A DNA stretch of 64,000 nt from CBDHFN01 sp965262605 (GCA_965262605.1 CBDHFN010000003.1:1550001-1614000), one strand, 5' to 3'. Counted from the stretch's first letter, positions 25,766 through 35,233 are shown. Notes: generated by a model not told the origin, from the letters alone. Program-made: numbers and translations.

Positions 25766-27673
25766 ATGAGTGAATTTCCGCAAATATATAAACAATGGCA
25801 GAATAATAAATCCAAATTTTGGGGGCAATACGCACAAAAATCTGTTTCATGGTTTAAGGAATGGGATAATGTTCTTGATGAAAGCGAACCATATAAAGCA
25901 AAATATTTTAACGGCGCATTATGCAACACTTGTTATAATGCCGTTGACAGACATGTTGAGGCGGGATTCGGCGCACAAACAGCGATAATTTACGACAGCC
26001 CCATTACTTCGCATATTGAAAAAATTTCATATTCGGCATTGCAAACCCGTGTTGCAAAACTTGCGGGTGCTTTGCAAAGCCTTGGCTTAAAAAAAGGCGA
26101 TACCGCGATTATATATATGCCGATGATTCCCGAAGGTCCCATTGCCATGCTTGCTTGCGCCCGAATTGGCGTTGTGCATTCGGTGGTATTTGGCGGGTTT
26201 GCGTCCAAAGAATTAGCAACAAGAATCATTGATTGTCGCCCCAAAGCCATTATTACCGCGACTTGCGGGCTTGAAGGTGCTAAAATAATCCCATATACTT
26301 ATTTAATTGACGAAGCAATTCAAATTGCCAAAAACCATGATAATACTATTGACCCGCAAATTATCATTAAAAAACGCCCCCAGCACAGCCATTTCCTTAA
26401 ACATGGCGAATTTGATTATGATGATTTAGTCGCGCTTAGCGATGAAGCCCCATGCGTGCAAGTTAATGCCACTGATCCTTTATATATTCTTTACACAAGC
26501 GGCACAACGGGGCAACCCAAAGGCGTGGTGCGCGATAATGGCGGACATATGGTTGGGTTATTATGGAGCATGGAAAATATTTACAACGCAAAACCCGGTG
26601 AAGTTTTTTGGGCGGCAAGCGATATTGGCTGGGTGGTTGGGCATAGTTATATTGTTTATGCGCCCTTATTAAATCGTTCAACAACCATAATTTACGAAGG
26701 CAAACCCGTCGGCACGCCAGATGCAGGCGCGTTTTGGCGCGTGATTAATCAACATCAAGTTAAACAATTTTTTACTGCCCCCACGGCAATTCGTGCCATT
26801 AAAAAAGAAGATTCCCAAGGCGAATTTAAAGCAAATTACGATACTTCATGTTTGCAAGCTTTATTTTTGGCGGGCGAACGATGCGATCCTGATACTTTAC
26901 ATTGGTCGGGTGATTTATTAAAAGTTCCAGTCATTGATCATTGGTGGCAAACCGAAACTGGTTGGTCAATTTCGGCAAATTGCCTTGGCTTAGGGTTATT
27001 ACCCATAAAATCAGGTTCGCCGTCTTTGCCCGTTGTTGGCAATGAAGTTGTGATTTTAGACGACCATAATCAACCCGTAAAAAATGGTGAAATGGGCGCG
27101 ATTTGCATTAAATATCCGTTGGCACCGGGGGCGTTAACCACGCTTTGGAATGCCCAAGAACGATATGAACAAGCTTATTTGAAAGATTATCCCGGTTATT
27201 ATAAAACCGGTGATGCGGGGTATATTGACGATGATGGGTATGTATTCGTCATGTCGCGTATGGATGATGTTATTAATGTTGCTGGGCATCGCTTATCCAC
27301 GGGATTAATGGAAGAAGTTTTGTCTGGGCATAAAGCCGTCGCCGAATGCGCCGTCATGGGTGTCAAGGATCAGTTAAAAGGCGAATTGCCTTTGGGTTTA
27401 ATTGTGCTTAAAAAAGGCGTGATGCAATCAAACGAAGAAATTATCAAGGAGCTTATCGCCAAAGTGCGCGATGATATTGGTGCTGTTGCGGCTTTTAAAT
27501 TATGCGTCATTGTCAAGCGATTGCCCAAAACCCGTTCAGGTAAAATTTTACGCGCTGTTGTTCGGAAAATTGCCGATGGTGTTGAATTTTCCATGCCACC
27601 CACCATTGACGACCCCTTAATCATTGACGAAATTCGCCAAGAATTATTAACCATAGGATACCCGAAATCATGA
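25766..27673 (+). CDS. prpE: Propionyl-CoA synthetase (propionate-CoA ligase)
   Basis: AMP-forming acyl-CoA synthetase, 635 residues from the ATG at 25766, which follows a G6 run serving as ribosome site; the frame opens at 25754. P-loop 'LYTSGTTGQPKGVVRDNGGH' near 245, 'WWQTETGW' near 390, 'YKTGDAGYIDDDGYV' near 490 and the acetylatable/catalytic Lys in 'TRSGKILRAVVR' near 595. The R-D-N-G-G-H variant and the overall layout are typical of PrpE rather than acetyl-CoA synthetase. Activates propionate for the methylcitrate or methylmalonyl path. The stop overlaps the bolA-like start by 4 bases. Confidence 0.9.
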   Translation: MSEFPQIYKQWQNNKSKFWGQYAQKSVSWFKEWDNVLDESEPYKAKYFNGALCNTCYNAVDRHVEAGFGAQTAIIYDSPITSHIEKISYSALQTRVAKLAGALQSLGLKKGDTAIIYMPMIPEGPIAMLACARIGVVHSVVFGGFASKELATRIIDCRPKAIITATCGLEGAKIIPYTYLIDEAIQIAKNHDNTIDPQIIIKKRPQHSHFLKHGEFDYDDLVALSDEAPCVQVNATDPLYILYTSGTTGQPKGVVRDNGGHMVGLLWSMENIYNAKPGEVFWAASDIGWVVGHSYIVYAPLLNRSTTIIYEGKPVGTPDAGAFWRVINQHQVKQFFTAPTAIRAIKKEDSQGEFKANYDTSCLQALFLAGERCDPDTLHWSGDLLKVPVIDHWWQTETGWSISANCLGLGLLPIKSGSPSLPVVGNEVVILDDHNQPVKNGEMGAICIKYPLAPGALTTLWNAQERYEQAYLKDYPGYYKTGDAGYIDDDGYVFVMSRMDDVINVAGHRLSTGLMEEVLSGHKAVAECAVMGVKDQLKGELPLGLIVLKKGVMQSNEEIIKELIAKVRDDIGAVAAFKLCVIVKRLPKTRSGKILRAVVRKIADGVEFSMPPTIDDPLIIDEIRQELLTIGYPKS

Positions 27674-27933
27674 AACAAACCCGCAATGTAGCATCAGAAA
27701 TTACCGCAAGCTTGCAAGAACTTAAACCGACTACGCTTGAAGTTGAAAACGATTCCGCAAGGCATCATGGGCACGCGGGCGACAATGGCACAGGGCAGAC
27801 GCATTTTATTATCACAATTTCAAGCCCAGAATTTGCGGGTTTATCGCGATTACAAAAGCATCAATTAGTTTATGGCAAGTTAAATCACTTAATGCCTAAA
27901 CCAATTCACGCACTGGAATTAAAAATTATTTAG
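27670..27933 (+). CDS. BolA-family protein
   Basis: An 87-residue BolA domain; 'HHGHAGDNGTGQTHFIITI' with the conserved Gly/His region, then 'FAGLSRLQKHQLVYGKL' and the invariant 'IHALELKI' end. BolA proteins pair with monothiol glutaredoxins in Fe-S cluster handling and, in some bacteria, act as regulators. Translationally coupled to prpE; the last 4 bases overlap the end of ptsP on the other strand. The glutaredoxin partner is not in the window. Confidence 0.92.
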   Translation: MKQTRNVASEITASLQELKPTTLEVENDSARHHGHAGDNGTGQTHFIITISSPEFAGLSRLQKHQLVYGKLNHLMPKPIHALELKII

Positions 27934-30206
27934 CGTTTAAGGTGAATGCCATTATCAAGGGCAAAATTTTGAATTGGATTGCGAATATCTTCAATTTCGC
28001 GTTTCATTAAATCGCATATCAGGCTTTGAACTTGGTGGTGGTTTAACGACCTTATCGCGCGCCTTGCATACCCTAATGAACGCGCGGACATTGAAAAACT
28101 TTTAAATCCCAAACCTAAATAAGCAATTAAATTAATGGGGTCCGCGGCAGATTCACCGCAAATTGACACAGGAATTTTATGGGCTTGGCAAATATTACTT
28201 ACCATAGTCATTAAGCGCATAAAGCTAGTATTTAACACGGAATATCGCTCATTTACTTTTTTATTATCGCGATCCATGGCAAAGAAAAATTGCGATAAAT
28301 CATTCGTGCCAACCGAAATAAAATCAATTTCGCGCGCTAATTCAGGCAAAGAAAATACTAATGAAGGAATTTCAAGCATTGTGCCGATTTTTAATTGTTT
28401 GATTTTCGGATATTCCATGGCAACATTTAATAAAATATCTTTGGCGCGGCGAAATTCCGAAGCACTTGCCACCATGGGAAACATAATATTCAAATCATGC
28501 CCCTGCCCCGCATCGCATAAGGCGCGCAATTGAGTTTTAAACAACCCCACAGAATCTAAGGAAACCCGAATTGCCCGCCAACCCATGGCGGGATTATCTT
28601 CGTGCCCGCGGTGCATGTGCGGTAAAGCTTTGTCAGAACCAATATCTAATGTGCGAATTATCACGGGCTTTTCTGGCACTGCGGCATAAATCGCCTTATA
28701 TAATTTAGATTGCGTTTCATAATCAGGTAAAGTTTCGCGATTTAAAAATGGCATTTCAGTTCGGTATAAACCAATGCCGTCCGCACCATAATTTTTAAGA
28801 TGCGGTAAATCCATTAATAACGCCGCATTCATCATTAATGAAATATTAAATCCATCTAAGGTTATTGCGGGTAAATTGGCATCTTGGCGCATTTGGTTTA
28901 ATTCTTCGCTGTATAAATCATATGATTCGCGGTATCTTTGGCGAAATTCTTCACCGGGGCGAATATAAGCAATGGCATGGTCGCCATCCATTGCGATTAA
29001 ATCCTTGGGCGCGATGCGCGAAAAAACTTTGGGAACACGGGCAACAAACGGAATTTCTAGGGCGCGCGCAATAATACCGACATGCGATGAAAAATTACCC
29101 TCTTCGGATATGATGCCTTTAAGTTTTGATAAATCCAACGATAAAACATCAGCCGCCGAGATATTACGCCCAACCAAGACGGCTTGGTCAGGCAATTGCA
29201 ACGAAGCCGAAGAATTTTTAGAAACTAAAATAAATAATAATCGCGAAGCTATATCTTCTATATCATCAATTCTTTGGGCGATATAAGAATCTTCAACCGA
29301 AGCCATTTTTTCCCGCAAATCATCAAGCGTTTTTTGCACCGAACCCTCTGCTGTAATGCCATTTTCAATGAATTTAAACATGCTGGATATAAAACCCTTA
29401 TCCGCTGACATTAATTTGATGGTTTCCATAATTTCGCTTTGTTGCGAATTTTGCGGTAATTTTGCAATAATATCATCATAAAATTCGTGTAATTTTAAAA
29501 TTGCATCTTCAAGCCGTTTTTTTTCTTGCTTGGAATCTGTGGCAAAAATTTCAAAATCGCCTAAATCGCGCTTATGCAAAACTGCCGCACCCATACATAA
29601 GCCACCCGAAATACCAATTCCTGTCAAGCGTAAAGGCGCGATGCCAATGCCATCAATTGGCGTAGTTTCTTGGGGGTTAAGAATTTTGCGCGAATGGCGG
29701 CGAATATCGCCAATAACCAATGATAATAATTTTAATTGATATAATTCTGATTCAGCAAAATCGCGCTTATCTTCATATTGCACAATCAAAACCCCCACCA
29801 TGCGCCCCCCCGGGGCAATGGGCGATCCCATCGTGGCTTTAAGATTTTCTTCGTCAGTTTCGGGGCGCAACACAAAATCTTTGTCTTCACGGATATTTTT
29901 AGTATAATAAATTTCGTTAAGTGTCGCAATTTTGCCAACCACCCCCTCGCCGATACGCAATAAAGTATGCTTGATTGCATGGGGATTTAAGCCATCAGTG
30001 GCGTATAATTCTAAAATATCGCCAGCACGGCGCACATAAAACGAACAAACCTTTGCATGAAAATCTTCTTTGATTAAAGACACAATTTTTGCCATTGCTT
30101 GGCTATCATCATATTTATCAGAATCAAGCACAGCTTCAATTTTCGGCAAAAGCGCAAGTCGCACAGCTTTATCATCACTGGATAAATATTGCGACTTTTT
30201 CCTCAT
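27930..30206 (-). CDS. ptsP: Phosphoenolpyruvate-protein phosphotransferase PtsP (Enzyme I-Ntr)
   Basis: First enzyme of the nitrogen phosphotransferase system, 758 residues. N-terminal GAF domain at about 20-160, then Enzyme I domains: the phospho-His loop 'EGNFSSHVGIIARALEIPF' near 370, the PEP-binding barrel with 'RTEMPFLNRETLPDYETQ' near 465, 'GTMLEIPSLVF' near 630 and catalytic Cys in 'SICGESAADP' near 695. Passes phosphate from PEP to NPr and EIIA-Ntr, linking nitrogen state to potassium and other responses. Follows lysC with a 4-base gap, an arrangement usual in alphaproteobacteria. Confidence 0.96.
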   Translation of the reverse strand: MRKKSQYLSSDDKAVRLALLPKIEAVLDSDKYDDSQAMAKIVSLIKEDFHAKVCSFYVRRAGDILELYATDGLNPHAIKHTLLRIGEGVVGKIATLNEIYYTKNIREDKDFVLRPETDEENLKATMGSPIAPGGRMVGVLIVQYEDKRDFAESELYQLKLLSLVIGDIRRHSRKILNPQETTPIDGIGIAPLRLTGIGISGGLCMGAAVLHKRDLGDFEIFATDSKQEKKRLEDAILKLHEFYDDIIAKLPQNSQQSEIMETIKLMSADKGFISSMFKFIENGITAEGSVQKTLDDLREKMASVEDSYIAQRIDDIEDIASRLLFILVSKNSSASLQLPDQAVLVGRNISAADVLSLDLSKLKGIISEEGNFSSHVGIIARALEIPFVARVPKVFSRIAPKDLIAMDGDHAIAYIRPGEEFRQRYRESYDLYSEELNQMRQDANLPAITLDGFNISLMMNAALLMDLPHLKNYGADGIGLYRTEMPFLNRETLPDYETQSKLYKAIYAAVPEKPVIIRTLDIGSDKALPHMHRGHEDNPAMGWRAIRVSLDSVGLFKTQLRALCDAGQGHDLNIMFPMVASASEFRRAKDILLNVAMEYPKIKQLKIGTMLEIPSLVFSLPELAREIDFISVGTNDLSQFFFAMDRDNKKVNERYSVLNTSFMRLMTMVSNICQAHKIPVSICGESAADPINLIAYLGLGFKSFSMSARSLGYARRAIRSLNHHQVQSLICDLMKREIEDIRNPIQNFALDNGIHLKR

Positions 30207-30210
30207 AATA

Positions 30211-31434
30211 TCATGTCTCCAAATCTAAACCAAATGCGGTATGCAAAGCACGCACAGCTAATTCAGTATATTCCTCAGATATTAGCACAGATAATTTAAT
30301 TTCACTAGTAGAAATTGCTTCCATATTGATATTTTTTAATGCCAATGCTTCAAAAACTTTTTGCGCCACGCCAGAATGCGAACGCATACCCACGCCAACT
30401 ATGGATATTTTTGCAACTTTATCATCGGCGACAATTTTCTTAAACCCTATCTTTGCCTGATTGGCTTCGTATAATTTAATGGCGCGGGGCATATCGCGTC
30501 TGGGAATTGTGAAGGTCATATCAGTGCGCCCATCTTCAAGCGAAATTGATTGGATAATCATGTCAACATTAATATTTTCTTGGGATAATAACCCAAAAAT
30601 AATGGCGGCAACGCCCGGTTTATCTTCAACCTTAACCAAAGTAATTTTAGCTTCGTCTTTTTGGAATGCGATTCCACTTACGACTTCTTGTTCCATAATT
30701 TCTTCCTCCTTAACAACAAAAGTTCCGGGTTTATCCTCAAAACTTGATAAAACTTGTAATCTGACTCCATGATTCATTGCCAATTCAACGGAACGAATAT
30801 GTAATATTTTTGCCCCCAAAGACGCTAATTCCAGCATTTCTTCGTGGGAAATTTTGTTAATTTTTTTTGCCTTTGGCACGATGCGCGGGTCGGTTGTATA
30901 TACGCCATCAACATCAGTATAAATATTGCATAAATCTGCCTTTAACGCCGCCGCAATCGCAACCGCCGAAGTGTCCGAACCACCGCGCCCCAAAGTCGTA
31001 ATGCGCCCTTTATCGCTTACCCCTTGAAATCCAGTAATCACCGCAACCATGCCTTCGTGAAATTTTTCAATTAATTTATCACAATGTATTTCTTCTATTC
31101 TTGCCGAACCATGCGCAGAATCCGTTAATATTGGAATTTGCCAACCCTGCCAAGACCTTGCAGAAACGCCCATTTTTTGCAAAGTTAATGCCATTAAGCC
31201 CGCCGTTACCGCTTCGCCCGTGGCGACAACCGCGTCATATTCGCGCGCATCATAAATTTCCGAAATATTATCTACAAAACCTACTAATTTATTCGTTTCA
31301 CCCGACATTGCCGAGACAACCACGCAAACTTCGTGCCCATTATCAACTTCGCGTTTTACAAGCAAAGCCGCGCGGTTAATCCGCTCTAAATTCGCAACCG
31401 AAGTGCCCCCAAATTTCATTACAATACGCGCCAT
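30211..31434 (-). CDS. lysC: Aspartate kinase
   Basis: Phosphorylates L-aspartate, the entry to lysine, threonine and methionine synthesis. 407 residues from the ATG at 31434 ('ARIVMKFGGTSVANLERI'); in-frame codons upstream reach 31485 but lack conservation. Kinase motifs: 'KFGGTSV' at the start, 'TTLGRGGSDTSAVAIAAAL' near 165-185 and 'YTDVDGVYTTDPRIV' near 200. Two ACT regulatory domains follow from about 265, which usually confer feedback inhibition by lysine and threonine. Upstream of ptsP in one operon. Confidence 0.96.
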   Translation of the reverse strand: MARIVMKFGGTSVANLERINRAALLVKREVDNGHEVCVVVSAMSGETNKLVGFVDNISEIYDAREYDAVVATGEAVTAGLMALTLQKMGVSARSWQGWQIPILTDSAHGSARIEEIHCDKLIEKFHEGMVAVITGFQGVSDKGRITTLGRGGSDTSAVAIAAALKADLCNIYTDVDGVYTTDPRIVPKAKKINKISHEEMLELASLGAKILHIRSVELAMNHGVRLQVLSSFEDKPGTFVVKEEEIMEQEVVSGIAFQKDEAKITLVKVEDKPGVAAIIFGLLSQENINVDMIIQSISLEDGRTDMTFTIPRRDMPRAIKLYEANQAKIGFKKIVADDKVAKISIVGVGMRSHSGVAQKVFEALALKNINMEAISTSEIKLSVLISEEYTELAVRALHTAFGLDLET

Positions 31435-31576
31435 TATCTTATTTCCATATTTTTCATAGTAAATGTGCTTTCTTAATATAACCAAAGAGAAAAATAATCA
31501 ATTATTTTTTTATAAAAAAATTCATTATTTTGAAATTAATCTTGATTTTTATCGCCGATTCGGGTTTAATTTCAAT

Positions 31577-32404
31577 ATGAGTAAAAATGTTAATGAATTA
31601 ATACAGCCATATTTTAGTGCGGATAATTTTAAATTATTTTTAGCCAATAATTTGGAAATAATGAAAAATCTCCCTTGTGAATCAATAGATATGATTTTTG
31701 CAGACCCCCCTTACATGCTTTCAAATGGCGGAACATCAGTGCATGCAGGCAAAAGAGTCTCAGTCAATAAAGGAAGTTGGGATTCAAGTCAAGGCATAGA
31801 TTGTGATTTTGATTTTCAATTAGAATGGATTAATGCCACCAGAAGAATTTTAAAACCTAATGGCACAATTTGGATAAGCGGAACTATGCACTCCATATTT
31901 CAATGTGGTTTTGCATTACAAAAAACTGGCTATCATATTATCAATGATATTTCATGGTATAAGCCAAATGCTGCGCCAAATTTAGCTTGTCGCAGTTTTG
32001 CCCATGCGCATGAAACATTATTATGGGCAAAAAAAACCAAAGATTCTAAACATATCTTTCACTATGACATTATGAAGAAAAACAACTGGGCAGGTGATTT
32101 TATTAAAAACAAAGATTCTCAAATGCGTTCGGTTTGGGCAATTTCTACTACCAAAGCTTCTGAAAAAATATTCGGTAAGCACCCGACGCAAAAACCCATT
32201 GAATTATTAAAAAGAATTATTATGGCTTGTTCAAATGAAAATGATGTGATTTTAGACCCATTTACTGGAAGTTCTACAACAGGAATAAGTGCTATAATGT
32301 TAAATCGCCAATATATTGGTATAGACATAAACCAAGAATATTTGGATTTATCTATTAAAAGATTTCAAGCATTAAATTCCATTTTGACAAGGAGAATGAT
32401 ATAA
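31577..32404 (+). CDS. DpnA (M.DpnIIB)-like DNA adenine methyltransferase
   Basis: 275 residues from the ATG at 31577; the frame opens at 31463 but the first part overlaps the lysC start region and is AT-rich filler. Catalytic motif IV 'MIFADPPYMLSNGG' precedes the AdoMet motif I 'DPFTGSSTTGISAIML', the beta-class order. The sequence closely follows the DpnA type, including 'WISGTMHSIFQCG' and 'GKHPTQKPIELLKRII'. DpnA methylates adenine in GATC; the target here is not certain. Followed, with a 1-base overlap, by a putative restriction endonuclease, forming a type II system between lysC and accA. Confidence 0.9.
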   Translation: MSKNVNELIQPYFSADNFKLFLANNLEIMKNLPCESIDMIFADPPYMLSNGGTSVHAGKRVSVNKGSWDSSQGIDCDFDFQLEWINATRRILKPNGTIWISGTMHSIFQCGFALQKTGYHIINDISWYKPNAAPNLACRSFAHAHETLLWAKKTKDSKHIFHYDIMKKNNWAGDFIKNKDSQMRSVWAISTTKASEKIFGKHPTQKPIELLKRIIMACSNENDVILDPFTGSSTTGISAIMLNRQYIGIDINQEYLDLSIKRFQALNSILTRRMI

Positions 32405-33180
32405 TGGCAAATAGTAATTCATGGCAATTAATTTTTAATCATTGCCAATTAAATAATTTTGATTTTAAAAATAATTATTTTATTTTAGATGCGAAACATA
32501 TAAAACAAGCATGCCATAATCTTAAAACCACCACAGAAAAAGAAGTTAGAATTTTATGCAAACAAGATACGCGCGAATCTCGCCCCCAAATATTTCAAGA
32601 CAGAAATTTATTTTTATTACCCATTAAAAATGGAAAATATGCAATTATTCACGGCGAAGGATATTGTGATATACCCGAAATAAATACACAAATTATTCCC
32701 CATAAACCAATGATAAATTTTGATTTAATTGGCGGACATACGGGTGACTCTGAAATGCAACATTTAGACTATGCTTACGCAACAAGTGTCATCAGAACTT
32801 TTACCAATAACCCCCATTTAGTATTGTCAATTCGCGGGCGCAAATATACGCCCGAATTTAATTTTAATATTAATGGTTTTCAAATTAATCAAGGCTCGGT
32901 GCAAACCGAAGTGGACGGCGGGTATGAAGGTCCCGAAGATATTGTTTTAGTTGAAGCAAAACCCGCAAAAATTAAAAATATTATAATAAGACAATTATAT
33001 TACCCATTTCGTCAATGGGTTGAAAATGCCCGAATTTTTGGCAAACATAAAAATGTTTCAAATTTATTATTTCAAAAAAATAATAACATTTATTCGTTGT
33101 GGCAGTTTCAATTCACGGATCAGATGAATTACAACAGCATCAAATTAATAAAATCAGCAAGATATGAAATAATACGCTAA
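32404..33180 (+). CDS. Putative type II restriction endonuclease
   Basis: 258 residues. The call rests on coupling to the methyltransferase (stop and start share one base, with an AAGGAGA ribosome site inside the end of that gene) and on a plausible PD-(D/E)XK core near residues 170-190: 'EGPEDIVLVEAKPAK', where the Asp, Glu and Lys fit D-x(n)-E-x-K. A preceding 'SVQTEVDGGYEGP' supplies a further acidic residue. No signal peptide or membrane helix. I do not recognise a named subfamily and cannot give a recognition site. Confidence 0.72.
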   Translation: MANSNSWQLIFNHCQLNNFDFKNNYFILDAKHIKQACHNLKTTTEKEVRILCKQDTRESRPQIFQDRNLFLLPIKNGKYAIIHGEGYCDIPEINTQIIPHKPMINFDLIGGHTGDSEMQHLDYAYATSVIRTFTNNPHLVLSIRGRKYTPEFNFNINGFQINQGSVQTEVDGGYEGPEDIVLVEAKPAKIKNIIIRQLYYPFRQWVENARIFGKHKNVSNLLFQKNNNIYSLWQFQFTDQMNYNSIKLIKSARYEIIR

Positions 33181-33237
33181 ATGCCAAATTGAAAAAATTA
33201 TCAAATCACCATAAAATTTATTCGGAATGTTTAATGT

Positions 33238-33426
33238 TTAAGGTTTTTTAACTAAAATTGTTAATTCTTTATCACAATTAAATAAATATTCTATACCACT
33301 ACTTAGCATAATTTTAATTTTCCTATCAATTATAATATATCTATCATGAAGATTATTATAGATAGCTAGGCTTTTCAATTCTAATCGCCCCCAGATATAA
33401 ATCTCCAGCTTCAACTTGATTATTTG
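33238..33426 (-). pseudogene. Possible C-terminal remnant of an unknown (PLD-like?) gene
   Basis: An open stretch of 62 codons with no ATG at its head, closed upstream by TAG at 33427-33429. The predicted end contains 'NNLHDRYIIIDRKIKIMLSSG' (split) and 'KELTILVKKP', which looks like real protein: the H-D-R-Y-I-I-I-D pattern recalls the C-terminal catalytic strand of phospholipase-D-like defence or nuclease proteins. It lies between the putative restriction gene and accA, and overlaps a 37-codon frame with a perfect Shine-Dalgarno in another phase, so a frameshifted, decayed gene is likely. Confidence 0.4.
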
Positions 33427-33469
33427 CTATGCGCGATTCATTTTCATTTTCAATTTCATCTTTATCCAT
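33356..33469 (-). CDS. Possible 37-residue protein coupled to accA
   Basis: Starts at ATG 33469 behind a perfect AGGAGG (33475-33480) that overlaps the accA stop codon, and runs 37 codons to TAA at 33356. It begins 'MDKDEIENENES', very acidic, and matches nothing I know. It may be a genuine small protein, or the original 5' end of the decayed gene that overlaps it in the +1 phase. The ribosome site is much better than those of most genes in the window. Confidence 0.38.
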   Translation of the reverse strand: MDKDEIENENESRIANNQVEAGDLYLGAIRIEKPSYL

Positions 33470-33478
33470 TTCGCCCTC

Positions 33479-34426
33479 CTATTGCGTCATGGCAAGAAAT
33501 TTCAAGGTGCGATGTTTAATTATGGCTTCGCCGCTCATGCCTGCAAATTCTTCAATCGCTTGTGAAATCGCGATTTGCGTATTTTTTATAACTTGTTCTG
33601 GGTCGCGGTGCGCGCCCCCTAAGGGTTCGGTGATAATTTCGTCAATAATTTTTAAACGCAAAAGGTCTTGCGCCGTTATTTTTAAAGCCTCCGCTGCAAT
33701 TTGCGCAGCTTCGGCGGTGCGCCATAAGATTGATGCGCATCCTTCGGGTGAAATTACCGAATAAACCGCATGTTCAAGCATGAATAATTTATTGGCAACG
33801 CCGATAGCAATCGCCCCGCCCGAACCGCCCTCGCCTATAACCACCGAAATAATCGGGCTTTTAATTTGCACAGAAATTTCTAAAGCTTTTGCTATCGCCT
33901 CGGCTTGCCCGCGCTCTTCGGCTTGGACACCCGGATATGCGCCCGGGGTATCAATAAATGTAATTAAAGGTAAGTTAAAGCGATTGGCAAGCTGCATCAT
34001 GCGTTGCGCCTTTCGGTAACCTTCGGGTTTAGCCATGCCAAAATTATGTTTTATGCGGGTTTGCGTATCTTTACCGCGCTCTTGGGCGATAATTACCACT
34101 GGTTTACCATTGATGCGCGCCAAACAAGTCGGCATGGCTTCGTCTTCGCCAAACAACCTATCACCAGACAACCATATAATATCCGTGCAAATATTATTGA
34201 TGAAATCCAAAGAACGGGGGCGATTTGTATGTCTAGCCACTTGAACTTTTTGCCATGGTGTCAGGTTTTTATAGATTTTTTCCAATTGTTTATTGGTTTC
34301 TTGTTCCAATTTATCCAATTGCTTGACAATAGCGGCGCCTTTAAGCGTTGAATTATTTCGTAAAGCTTCAATCTGATTTTGCAAATCAGCTAACTCTTCT
34401 TCAAAATCTAAATATACTTGAGTCAT
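33479..34426 (-). CDS. accA: Acetyl-CoA carboxylase carboxyltransferase subunit alpha
   Basis: Part of the carboxyltransferase that makes malonyl-CoA for fatty-acid synthesis, together with AccD. 315 residues, family length. 'LDFEEELADLQNQIEALR' at the N-terminus, 'FIDTPGAYPGVQAEERGQAEAIA' region near 155-177, 'VIGEGGSGGAIAIGVAN' near 200, and 'YSVISPEGCASILWR' near 225. accD is elsewhere. The gene is preceded on the same strand by the SDR gene (39-base gap). Confidence 0.97.
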   Translation of the reverse strand: MTQVYLDFEEELADLQNQIEALRNNSTLKGAAIVKQLDKLEQETNKQLEKIYKNLTPWQKVQVARHTNRPRSLDFINNICTDIIWLSGDRLFGEDEAMPTCLARINGKPVVIIAQERGKDTQTRIKHNFGMAKPEGYRKAQRMMQLANRFNLPLITFIDTPGAYPGVQAEERGQAEAIAKALEISVQIKSPIISVVIGEGGSGGAIAIGVANKLFMLEHAVYSVISPEGCASILWRTAEAAQIAAEALKITAQDLLRLKIIDEIITEPLGGAHRDPEQVIKNTQIAISQAIEEFAGMSGEAIIKHRTLKFLAMTQ

Positions 34427-34465
34427 AAAATCACCTTAAATTAATTTATAAAAAAAGTCAATATG

Positions 34466-35203
34466 TCATTGCACCGAAATAATTTGCCCGTGAATCGTTG
34501 ATTCGGGGTATATATAAGGCAAAATCTGCAATGCAATTTCGTTGGGTTGAATAAGTGTTTCAGGGTTTTCACCAGGAAAAGCCTTTGCCCGCATATTCGT
34601 GCGCACGGCACCGGGATTAATCAAATTTACTTTGATATTTGTTTGCAATATTTCCTTAGCGTAAGTTAAAACTAAATTATCAAGCGCGGCTTTGCTTATC
34701 GCATATGGTCCCCAAAAAGCCCGCGGATTTGCACCAACAGAACTTGTAATAAACAACGCCCTGCCCGCTTGCGATTGCCTTAACAAACCATCGCCATATT
34801 TGATAATTTCAAAATTTGCCATAAAATTGCACGACATAGTTTGCGCAATATCGTGAATATCGCAATGGGTAATGGGTGAAACCGCCCCCAAAACCGCGGC
34901 ATTGCCAATGATTCCATCAAGCCTGCCGAATCGTCCAGCAATGGCGTTCATTAACTGCTCAATCGTGCCGATTTTGGCAATATCTGCTTCAATAATACTT
35001 AATTGTTCGCCACCCATGGCTTGCACTTCGTCATCTAATTCATTCAACGCGCCACTTGTGCGGGCAACCGCAATAACTTTCGCCCCTTGCAACGCGCTTT
35101 GCAATGCCAAAGCGCGTCCGATTCCACGCGATGCGCCCGTAATTAAAATAATTTTATCGTGTAATTTTTTTTCAGTTTTTTTAACCATAAAGCCATCTTG
35201 CAT
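34466..35203 (-). CDS. Short-chain dehydrogenase/reductase
   Basis: 245 residues with an NAD(P) Rossmann fold: 'ILITGASRGIGRALALQ' near 19-35, 'GNAAVLG' (the N-x-A-x-G strand) near 100 and catalytic 'SSVGANPRAFWGPYAISKAALDN' with Ser, Tyr and Lys near 150-172. YciK-like features are visible, but the substrate is unknown. A second Met at 35188 is an alternative start. It lies in the same direction as accA; the upstream intergenic region carries copy A of a structured repeat. Confidence 0.9.
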   Translation of the reverse strand: MQDGFMVKKTEKKLHDKIILITGASRGIGRALALQSALQGAKVIAVARTSGALNELDDEVQAMGGEQLSIIEADIAKIGTIEQLMNAIAGRFGRLDGIIGNAAVLGAVSPITHCDIHDIAQTMSCNFMANFEIIKYGDGLLRQSQAGRALFITSSVGANPRAFWGPYAISKAALDNLVLTYAKEILQTNIKVNLINPGAVRTNMRAKAFPGENPETLIQPNEIALQILPYIYPESTIHGQIISVQ

Positions 35204-35233
35204 AATTTGTTTGTTAAATCAAGGTATTTATTT

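Noticed and set aside
31463..31576. Upstream extension of the methyltransferase
   Set aside because: It overlaps the lysC start region in the opposite direction and has no similarity to the DpnA-type N-terminus.
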